A stretch of 36,831 nt of DNA, from assembly GCA_036897485.1 (NCBI GenBank), contig JAYMTF010000419.1, positions 1 to 36,831 of the forward strand, given 5' to 3'. Positions within the stretch are counted from its first letter, which is position 1, and the number at the start of each line of letters is the position of its first letter. A program made the translations under genes and the position numbers. The notes below the pieces were generated by a model that did not search any database, was not told where the DNA came from, and saw only the letters and a program-made list of their open reading frames with translations. This DNA is from Pelargonium nanum. Its lineage: Eukaryota; Streptophyta; Magnoliopsida; Geraniales; Geraniaceae. Below are positions 1 through 11,100 of this stretch, piece by piece.

Positions 1-344
1 AATATAAATTGATATGAGCATTAGTACACAAGAGAGCCTATTTATAGGCTTGATAGTTTGACTACTAGTGATATCTTAAAAGGAAAGTGAATAACTAAAG
101 ATATTACAATTGAGAATACCATGGACTCTAAATCACTAATTTAATTGATAGTCCCAATAAATTATTACTGATTTTCAGATTTATTTTTCAACACCTAACA
201 TCCACTTATGTTTTAGTAACATATTAATTGAAGTGCAATCCATAACGTCTGTTTTCAACCATAAAGCTCGCAAGGTTGTCCCTTTTTGTTAGAAAAAAAG
301 CACTCAAATTAGAATTAAAACGAAGGTAATTCAAAAAGTTTCTT

Positions 345-482
345 TAACAGGCGGACAAAACGTGTGCCTAGGTGCGATAAAGTGTTTAAGGTCTGCGCCT
401 TACTATAAAGGCGCCCCACTTCAAGGTACTCAAAGCACTACAACTTCAAATCACACGAGGATCGTGCCTAGGAGCTTACTTT
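345..482. repeat. GC-richer degenerate repeat with CCTAGG/GCGCC motifs
   Basis: This stretch is richer in GC than its surroundings and contains GTGCCTAGG twice and GGCGCC-like pieces (gtctgcgcctt, aaggcgcc). That composition resembles dispersed plant repeats with alternating AGGCGC/CCTAGGCG motifs. No ends, inverted repeats or target-site duplication were found, so the class is unknown. Confidence 0.3.
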
Positions 483-2106
483 GACAACATTGATCGTGTG
501 GCGTGTGGCTTGTTATGTTGCATAAACAACCAAATGAAAACCTAGCCGAGTACGTGATGTGCATTAAGATCTTAATCAATAACATGACATGCCTTCCATC
601 TTTTGAGCATATTCCTTGCAATACCAAAATTGCTTGAATGGTGAATCTTATCGCTCTAGAAGGCGATCAATGAAACTCCAGTCTAAAGTAGGGATGGAAG
701 TGAATATGATTTTGAAGTCAGGGGACACAGTGCAGTTCACCCTTTAGAGAATATGTTATCCAAAAAATAAAATATCCATCTATGTCTCATTCTGATTCAA
801 TAAAACACGCGTTCTCTAGCTAACTTCTAAATTGGGAATCAACGTGACTTATGTGTGTGCCTATAATGTTGTAGAATACAATGGACAGTCAACATTAACC
901 TTTTATTTTGTTACAGTATAATTCACCTACATGTTTATCTGTGAAAGTGACGATGAATTACACTTTCTGTGTTTAAGTTCAAATGGTCAAACCTAACCAC
1001 TCACATCAAGAAGAAACTGATTTAATAATTGAGAACGTACATGTCATACAATTTGCTCATGTAATCTATCTTCTTGGACAATATTTTGTGGCGTACTTAT
1101 TAATACTCATATTTTCGTAGTATGCAAAGAAAAGACAACCTTTTTGTTTAATATGCATCTTCACTCAAAAGTTTGGATATGAAAACTAAGTTTATTATTC
1201 TCAAGGCATTTTTATGTATGCATCCAACTGTGCTTGTACACCAGGGAGTCTATATTAAATCTTATGTACAGCGAGGGTTTTAAATATGTGATATTATAAC
1301 TTCTGTTGCCCCCTTTTTTGATCTCTACCAGTAGTGCAAAGGGGACATGAAACCTAATTTTGATAGTATCTGCACATGGTATCATCTTAGTCATTAGTCG
1401 TTTTGTGTGCAACTGCTGAATCCAATGTATGTTGATGTTAAATTTGGTTCAGTCTGTAACTCTGAATATACCAAACCCTATTGGTAGCTTTCTTTGCTTG
1501 GCCGAGTAATTTTGTTTCAGTTTTGTAGTCTTTTGGTTTTACTGCTCATATTTGACTAATATAGCTCATGCTTTAGGCATGGTTATGTCCTTTTCCACTT
1601 TATGGTGATTCTTTCTGGAGTCCTCAAGCTATTGTTATTTTGTTTGTGATGATATAGACAATCTTCGGGCCATACGGTATTAGACTTGTACTTACTACTT
1701 AGTGAATCATAGTGCCGAGTCACCAGCTGCTTTCAGATATCAAAGTTTGTTTTTTGCGATAGGTTGGAATAGTCGAGCCACATATTTAGTTGGTGTCTGA
1801 CAATTCTTCTTTCAAATGTTTACATATGGTTTTCTTTCTCTTTTGAGACTACATTCACGGTTTGTTGCAACAGCTTTTAATTAATTGGTCTTTTCTTGCT
1901 TCTTTCATTAATTAGTGTGTCAGATGATAAAACATGCTTTCATACTTGCATTATCTATAATACTGTGATGAAGATGTGTGAGATATGATGTCTTTCACTT
2001 GGGTGAACGAAGTTGAAATTATTTTTGAGATCATTTTGTAGTTTGACTTATTGGTAAGTTGTGTTTGTCATGTAACGTAATAACATCTGTGCTCTTCCCG
2101 AACGTG

Positions 2107-2159
2107 AATGTGAATGAATCCTCTAACTAGACTTTGTTAATGTGAATGAATCCTCTAAC
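2107..2159. repeat. 21-bp perfect direct repeat before a HUB1 acceptor
   Basis: The 21 bases at 2107-2127 recur exactly at 2139-2159, 32 bp further on. The second copy ends 27 bp before exon 2186-2413. It looks like a small local duplication, and the T-tract acceptor lies just beyond it. Confidence 0.75.
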
Positions 2160-2185
2160 AAGCCCTTTTTTTTTTCGTTTGTTAG

Positions 2186-5100
2186 ATGGGGCTCCATCTC
2201 CTCAAGAGGATGCTTTCCTTAGTCGTCTAATAGAAACCGGTGCAACTGAGAGTTCTTTTACGCATGATTGCTCTGATAAGATAGGAGCAGATAGAGAAAC
2301 TGCTGTGCAAATTTCTAAAAGTATCTTATGTAATGTTCTGGCTGCCAGTGATAACCTTTTGCATCTTAAGGATGAAGTACTTCATGCAGTTTTGAAAGAG
2401 CTTCCAGATGAGGGTAAGCGTTATATTTAACTGTTACTGTGATCCCTTTTCATTGTGAGTTCTCGATTGTATTTACGCCTGCTGCTGCTTCTGTTAGGTT
2501 CATCCCCACGAAGGATGCCGAGTGATTTGAAGATGGAAGTCAAGAATCTAAGATTGGCATTAAGTGATCATCATTTGAAACACAGAGAAATAGCAAGAGA
2601 GTTTCGGACCCATCAGAATGTTGATGCAAAAGATAAAGCTGAACTTCAACATTTAAGAGGTAAATTTCTGATTTTGCTTGTATACGAGAGCACTGCCTGT
2701 AGCGGACATTCGTCTCTGTTTGGTTTGCAAGAATTGGATGGAATTTCATACTAATTCCTTTGCAGCTGAGGGATATTGGGTATCCAATTTCATTTCCTTT
2801 CCATATATATATATGTATATGTATATATAGCTTAAGGGCAGAGAATCCTCTTCTTGCACCCTGAAACCGCCAATGGAATAGAAGTACCTTGTTTAGTTCG
2901 TGCCTCCGCCGGTGAAGTTGGCTGGAATCCCCTGTCATATTTGGGCTGAATCCTCTTTGGGATTCCATCTAGAGGTCTTTTTTTGTAATCCCTTATTCCT
3001 TTTAACCAAAGATGGCCTTGGTGTCTGATGTAGCAAATTCTAAGTTTCAGGCATGAGGACAAAATCCTGCTTCGGGTTTTAGTAACATGTCCACTCTTTT
3101 ATCTGTTTGTAGTAGCAATCTATTTTTTTTTTTAATTTATAATTTCTCTATTCAGTCCTTTATGGGAGATTTTCATTGGTATTATTAACTGTGTATTTAG
3201 CACCAAGGGGGGCAGAGAGATTTTGTATCAGCATACAGAAATATTTTGAGTCTGTTGACATGCTGGTTGTTATAGAGGGAGGGAGGGATCTAAACAAAAG
3301 TTATTACATAGAATCATGAAGACATCCGCAAACTTGACTTCAATAGGAATTCACTCTTAAAATTACACTAAGGGATTTAAACAAAGATTATTACATAGAA
3401 TCATGAAGACATCCGCAAACTTGACTTCAATAGGAATTCACTCTTAAAATTACATTAAGCTGTCTTATCCCATTGATCTCAAATAAGCTGAATCTAACAG
3501 CCCCCAATGCATCATGCATCACATCCTACTGCGGGGTAGCCATTCTGAATGTATTTCACTATTTCTTTATCAAGAATATGTTGCTCAGTAAGCCCCCTTA
3601 CTATTTGTTTTGGAGCCCAGCCAGTCTGCGGTATTGTAAAACTAGTTTGGAAACATACATCTAATTGTGGTTCAAATTTTAATGAACTTTTTATTGTTTG
3701 ATTCTCTCTCTCAGCTTATCAAATCATGTTTTAAATGAAAATAGATGATCTGCATGTCTGAATGCATTCTTCTGTTGGTTATGTGAAGGAGAATTGGGGA
3801 GCACGATTGCTGAACTCGAAGAAAGTAACTGTGAACTGTCAACTCTGAAAGCAGAGAAAGATGCAGTGAAAGGGGCAATTTTTCCTGTCTTGAACTTGGG
3901 GAGTAAGCATGTTGCCAGTGATAAATTCAGAGATAAACGAAAAGACTTGCAAGATTTGAAGTCTACTAATAAAGAGTTAACGGTGATTCATTTGCAAATT
4001 TTGTCCCTTATTGTTTATTGCCATTTCGAGAATTTGTTTGACTGAATTTTTCAGACAATTTGAGCTTGACAGGACCAAGCTATGTCTCGACTTTTGGAGC
4101 TTAAAGGTCTTCATGAAGAAAGATTACAAATATTACAGCAGTCATCTACTTTACTGGTTAGCTTTCTGGATTCTCTCCGTTTCATTTTCACAAAGAAAAA
4201 TTTCAAATAAAAGCAAAAAGAAAAGAAAAGAAAAGATGGGTTACATATTTGTTACAGTTTCACTTATTAATGGTGTCATTCAATTGACAGAACATGTTGA
4301 AGAATGTGAAGTGTATTGCTTCTTCCCAACCCTACCTCTCTATGAAAGATCAACTAGAGAAGTCAAAATCAGATCTTATGCAATATCAGGCCTTATTTGA
4401 GAAACTACAGGTTGTAACTGGTCGGTAGTTTCATTAAATGCCTTCACCTTGCATTTTTCATGCAATATTTAGTGTGAGACTGACAAACCTTGTTGATTGC
4501 TAAGTGTAGGTGGAGAAAGATAACCTTGCCTGGAGGGAAAAAGAATTGAATGTTAAAAATGATTTAGCTGATGTTTTTCGTAGAACCTCTGCAGTTACTG
4601 ATTCTAGAATAGCTGATCTAGGAATAGAGATCCAGAAACAAATTGATGAAAGAAATATGATTGAAACTAAGCTAGAAGCAGTGACGAGAGAATCAGGTAA
4701 GAAGACATTTGATGCTGCTTTTCATTTTATGTGTGCTGCCCATAGTAGTAATTTATGCTTCTTTGTTGATGGAGAAGATCTTTCAGGAAGAAAAGATGTC
4801 ATTGCAGAATTTAAGAGTTTAGTCTCATCGTTTCCTGAGAAAATGGGCATCATGCAGAATCAACTACGTAAATATAAGGAGGCTGCTTCTGATGTTCACT
4901 CTTTGCGAGCAGATGTGCAGTCTCTTTCTAATGTCCTTGATTGTTTGGTGTGTGCCCTTCTTAACTATTGTATTTCTTATACTCATTCGATGGGTTAAAT
5001 TTTATTCTCTTGGCATACAGGCCAAAAGGTGCGAATCTTTATCTGCCAGATCTACTGACCAAGTTGCTGAGATACGAACATTGCAAGCTGTGGTATATCT

Positions 5101-8100
5101 CTATTAATTATAAAATTATTTAATTGCATCACAAACATTTATTCGGATTTAGTCATTGAATTGAATTATTGAAGTGCTACATAATTATCTCAACATTTAT
5201 ATAGAGATTATATTACCCCGACTTTTGATATATGCTAAAATTTCATTTGCTGATGTCTATGCTGGATGTATGTGGTGTGTATTTGGGATCTTTGAGTAAA
5301 AATAAAAAATCTATAGTGCAATTTGGGTTTCTGTGGTAGTTGATATTCATAATCACTTCTGTGGCTATCTGAGTTTTAAGTTGAACTTGCCCTAGACCAT
5401 GGTAGCTTTTACGGATTTTTATGTTGGGTGTATGCCTTATGTATTGAACATCCTTGGGTAACAATCTCTAGTGCTGTTTGAATTTCTGTGATGGTGGAAG
5501 ATTTCAACATCAACTTTAGGGTCTCTGTTTTTTAGTGTGAATATTTACCTCCTTGGGCAATGTTTCAAGTAATGAAAGTGTGGGGCTGGGTTGGATAGGT
5601 TTGCGGAGAGAAAGGTATTGAGTGAATTTCTTGTAGCTCTTTTGTTTATCATATTAGTTGGAATATTATATCAATTTCTTTCCTTGAAGTTTGCCTGAAC
5701 TTTCATTAACAGCCTTTATTTATATGGACATGTGGTGGCATGATATCTACTTACCATGTACAAGGGATATCATCTACTTACCATCTACAGGGAATAGGAA
5801 CTCTTACACACTGTTTAGAAACATTTATGTCTTCACTTTTAAGAAGATTTGGGACCTGAAATATATGAGGTTTCTGGAAACTTGCCCATATTTTAGCTGG
5901 TAAGAAGATTAGTTTATTGAAAAGTAAGGCCTGTTTGTAAACACACCCTTATTTTAACCGACAGAAACTTTGGGTTATGGAAGAGTTGGCATGTTTAGAA
6001 ACATGCTCATGTCTTAACTTTTCAGAAGAGTTTGGGATGTAGAAGAGTATAGGCCTTCCTCTAGAATCATGAATGAATTAGAGAATACTTTCTTTTATCT
6101 AAAAAGAGAGGAAAGAAAATATGATAGAAATCAAAATGCTCTATTCAATTGGCTGTTGATGAAACTCAAATTCAAAGTGCATTAAATAGTTCATTGTATT
6201 TGGGAATTACCCTATGAATCTTCTTGTGCAAGGACCATTATAGTTATAAAAAAGGAACACACAAAAAAGGTTCATCAGATTTGTACCCATAATCACCATG
6301 ATTCAGAAGCTATCTTTAATCATATGCAGTTCTCCCTCATAAACCAATATAATCATTAAGTCTTTTGAGAGCAACATTATGGTCTATATTTGGAGCTCTA
6401 TGTTCTCTGTTCTGACCAGACCTCATTTGTTGGTAAGCATCCATTAAGATTCCAACACGTCCTTTCCTGGTAGAAATGAATACTGTACTGGCTACATGTC
6501 CTGTAACAACATTGTCTATTTAAAATGTCATCAACCATGCTTGAAGAAGGCATCATATTTTGTGGTCACTATACTCATAACAATCAAACATTGTCTTATG
6601 CAATTCAAAATAATACAAATACATTGAGCCTAAGAATGTTTAAGATAAATTTAAGTGCTAATCTTTCTTGGCAATGGATATTGCTCTTCTCAAGAACGCT
6701 GTCTATGTTCTAATGCTTTCCATCCTCAAAATTTCATTTTGATCTTCAAACAGTTGTACTTATTTTTGTGCTTAGACCAATTACATTCTAGTTGTTAAAT
6801 TTGATCTCTAAATTTTCAATTGAATTTCTTTTTCATTATATCTGAATTGCAAAATTAATGTATTAGTGTTTTTTTTAACTTATTTGGGAATTAGGATTAA
6901 CACATGAGCTTAGATATTTTAAATATGTTTGTGAAAAATGATTTGTTTTAAAAATCTCGAATTTTAATATATGAGTAATGTTTTTCCTCGAACATAGGTC
7001 ATAAGTAATTTTTTTTCTAAATAAAAATGAGGCAACTCTATGTTTTGTCAACTATTTTTTTTTGTCTTCTCTTTATTTATTTGATGCTGTTTTTGTTTGT
7101 GATTCTCTGTTATAAGATGATTTATACAAGACACATTCATAAATCACACTTGCTTACATGCTTATGTTAACTTTTGTTGATTAAAACATTAGGAATTGAC
7201 ATATAGGTTAAGGACCTATTTTACAATATTTAAACTCGTTTGAAGTATGTAACTTGGTAGACATGTTAGCTTGAGTTAGTAAACCTTGTTCTGCTGCAGG
7301 TCCAAGATCTGGAGGAAAGTAGCCTGGAGTTACAGCTGATTCTGGATATGTATAGACACGAATCAACTGATTCAAGGTTAGATTATTGTATGTTTTGAAA
7401 AAAAGATATATACTCTACTACGATGTTTTCGGATTAATTACCTCATTTCTTAAATATTTGGTTGTTCTAGTGTTGATCATAGATGGTGATATAGCTTCTT
7501 GTAATTTCACTCCTCTAAATAGGTGTATTTGGCTTCACATGATGGTCTCTTATCTTACGTTCTACAATGTTCAAAATTTCTAATTTACGATTACATTGTT
7601 GCTTCTTTGATCTATTATAATGGTTTCTTCTGATAATTTGAAAACATGTTCCTTTTCTAAATAAAATCATTATCCTCAAGAGATCTTTCTTTGATTGCAG
7701 GTCTGTTTTAGAAGGTAGAGATTTGGAATACAAAGCATGGGCCCATGTTCAAGGATTGAAATCCTCCCTTGATGAGCACAACTTGGAGTTAAGAGTAAAG
7801 ACAGCAAATGAAGCTGAAGCCATATCTCAGCAGCGGCTAGCTGCTGCAGAGGCTGAGATTGCAGATCTGAGACAGAAATTAGAAGCTGCGAAAAGGTTTC
7901 ATTTATTTTGATGATGTTTCTGGACACTTTTATATCGCTTTGCTGATAAAATTGGGTGTCTGACCTGAATTGTTTGATTCAATTATCTGCTTAAATGAAC
8001 CATTTATAAATGTATTTATATATATATATATATCAAGAATGCTGACCTGATAGATTCCTATTATTCAAATCTGTATTCGTCATTGCTCCATAAAAGAAAA

Positions 8101-11100
8101 ACACGCATTGCTCTTAACGTGCAGTGCGTAGTTATGTAGTGCTACGATTTTTAAATGGTTATTATAAATAAACACATTGGGCCTATGCAAGATGTTGAGA
8201 AGTTGGGTTTTGAAAAGTCGGGGATTGTTTTTCATTACACAGAGAGTACACAGTATTATATATTATTGGTTGAATTGTTATAACTGGCAAGTGTTAGCAC
8301 TTGGTTGTAACTATTGATAAATGATAATAGTAAATTTTGTATAGAAAATAATTGGACCTCCAACTTCTGTAAGATCTAGTGTGTGTGTGTAACTTACGAG
8401 CATCAAAATCCCTATTTAGGATTACCTTTCCAGGGAATTCTTTTCTAATTCTATATCCTGGTCTGTTTCTGTTTGACTTCATTCAGTGTGATCCTTATCC
8501 CATTCCACTAGCTAATTATTTTTTTGTTACAATGATTTTGTTTTATTTATTAACATTCTGAACCAATAAAATGCCTAGATTTATTTTCCATGTTTGTAAA
8601 AGTTTTATCAGCAGTGATTATAAGAATGAAAATAACATTCTCATTCATGCATTTATCCTAACAAAACAAGGGAAATGAAATGTGATTGACACTTCCATTC
8701 CTTCATTAATAGAACTCCATTCCATTTCCTTGTCTACTGGATTACTCTTAAGCTTTAGATTTCATTCTTCTCCAAAGCTTTTGCGGTAACCTTCATTGCT
8801 TTCTGTTGATGCAATTCTTTCCGTGACATGATTATAAGCATTAGCTCTTCTGAAGTAGCATTGGATTTATCATAATCAATAGCTTTAATGATCGTATATG
8901 TTTGTGTGGCCGTTTTAGTGAACCAAAGCTTAGAAAATTTTCAAACAACCATGTGTTTGAGTAGTGATAGAGAATCAATCTAATCAGAGAACTTCTTAGA
9001 TTGATACAGTTATGTTTATTGTGATTAGAAAAAGGTTGTAGAATGGTTTTTTTATATAAGAAATTAGTTGGTCAGGATTGGTCTAGGGAGTGTATATGTG
9101 TCTTATTGATTGATATGGTCTTCATGCTCAATTTTGAAAGGCTATTAGTGGTGCCATGGATCATTTAATGATCAATCTTTTCTGTTCTCTTTGAGTTTGA
9201 AGATCTAAATGCTTTAGTGGCTGAATAAGTGAACTCTCCCATTTGAATTCTTGATTCTTGGCAGTAATGTTTGTTAGCTTGGATCTCTTTAATGATTCTT
9301 TGTAAATAGTTCGCTATTTAAACCCTAACTCCTAGTATTACTGAATGGGCAACTAATTGATGCTTTTAATGTAAATGACCATTATTTTTTTTGTGCATTC
9401 CATTTTACTTTTTACATTTTACAATTATTTAATGTACTTGTACATCGTCTTTGCAGTTTGATTGGTAAGTCTGCATACCATCGATCATCTGTTATTACTT
9501 GTAGATTTTCTATAGAGCTGATACTTTTGCTTCGGCAAATATGCTTCAGTTGATTACATTGATGAGATGAAAATAACATTCTTTAACCCTTTTTTTTTTC
9601 CTGCTACACATGTGAATATAGTCATTAATGTGTATGGATTTCATTTCATTTCAGGGGTATTTCGAGACTCTCTGATGTCCTGAAATCCAAGAATGAGGAA
9701 AATGAGTCATTCTTATCTGAGATAGAGGTTAGTTTAGTGCCATAACTGATGCTGGACTATTTCTTTGGTGATGCTGGTCTTAAATTGATGTTCTGGTATC
9801 TCGTTTTCTTTCTTTTTTCCCATCCAGACTATTGGACAGGCATATGATGATATGCAAAATCAAAACCAGCATCTGCTGCAGCAAATCACAGAGAGAGATG
9901 ATTATAACATCAAGGTGAGTGGTGTAGCCACTAATCTCTTCTGAAGGTTTGGTAATTTCTTTGTTGTTGTGAATGCCTTTTAAGCCTTTTGTAAATTACA
10001 GTTCAATTTGGAAATCTAGAGGTGGTGCGCCAGTGCCAGCTTCATTTTTCAAGTATATCGATGATTTTATTGATTCTTTGAATATTTTCCAGTGAAGGTA
10101 AGGTAGTTTCTTGCATCGAGTGTCGACAATGTTACCTAGTTTTTGTTCAAGCTAAATATTTTGATAATTTTACATTAATGAATAAAGTTGACCTAAACTA
10201 AATAGCCCTCAAACGCTTCATCTTCTTCATAATGTCTTCTGCTGCAACATCCCCACACTCCACTGGATCGGTGCCTTAGTTCATACTCCCCAAAATCCGT
10301 TCTCTTATTCCAACAAGTAATAGGCGACTTCCTCTTTTGACGCTCTTCTCTCATCTGCCACCTCAATTACTCCTGCAGCCAAGCAACGACACGAGAACTA
10401 ATTCGTTGGTGATTTACAGCTCCTTTGTGAAATGTCCTCCTTTGCCGTCCCAGCCATGTATTGGAGCCATGAGCTGACCCAACATAGAAATGTGTTAAAC
10501 GATCCCACATTAAAAAAAATGTGAATTTTGTCACCACTTGATATACAAGTTGGGCCTACACCTAACAACTTAAGCTTTGGGGTTGGAGTTAACTTTAACA
10601 ATAATAAAATCATGGTTTCCAAGAGTAAATGTTTAGTTTTTTCATCTCTTCTATATATTCTTTTGTGGTTAATATGAAAAATTGTGATTAAATGTAGTAA
10701 TGAGCTGCTTATTATGGGTAGTTACAGAATAGATGTTAAAGCAAATAGTATAGTTATTAATTTTATTATTAATACTTTGTTATGATAGTGAAATGCCTTG
10801 TCTACCTGTACCATGAATCCATGATACGACTTTGTAGCTCAGATAAAAACTATTCCTAATTGTCTACCTGTGCCATTGTTGTTGATAGTTACAGTTGTAC
10901 TTGAATTGCTTGCTTGGTCATAGTCCATATATTTTATGAGCAGTAAAGGAAATTCTTGGAGAGAACTAATAAGGGAAACCCATTCAAATGGATGTAATGA
11001 GAGTTTCTTTTATTCTATGCCAAAATCTCTGCAGCAATAAAAGTTTTGTATTTGTAACAGGCTGCACCGAAACCAAGTGAGCTTTTGTCTGCTTATTATC

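Larger units (their letters stand above)
1..2185. other. Non-coding sequence 5' of first visible HUB1 exon (probable intron)
   Basis: No stretch here resembles the N-terminal part of HUB1 (basic start followed by a coiled coil). The only open frames are short and AT-rich. The first recognisable exon begins with a split codon after a T-rich tract ending in TTAG, so a coding exon must lie further upstream and this stretch is most simply the 3' part of a long intron. It holds a degenerate GC-richer repeat near 360-480 and a short direct repeat at 2107-2159. Nothing else was recognised. Confidence 0.6.
5093..7299. other. Long HUB1 intron (2.2 kb) with local repeats
   Basis: This intron carries two families of degenerate local repeats (5252-5520 and 5812-6055). 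The rest, 6060-7299, is AT-rich and shows no recognisable gene or transposon domain. The bounding splice sites are GCTGTG|gtatat and ctgctgcag|GTCC. Confidence 0.7.

Noticed and set aside
2540-3062. Overlapping minus-strand open frames in a HUB1 exon and intron
   Set aside because: They run antisense to a firm HUB1 exon and into intron sequence, with low-complexity translation and no recognisable domain.
4011-4400. Plus-strand open frame of 129 codons overlapping HUB1 exons 4 and 5
   Set aside because: Wrong frame relative to the conserved coiled-coil sequence; it reads through splice sites.
7676-7927. Minus-strand frame across HUB1 exon 7701-7895
   Set aside because: Antisense shadow of the strongly conserved HUB1 exon.
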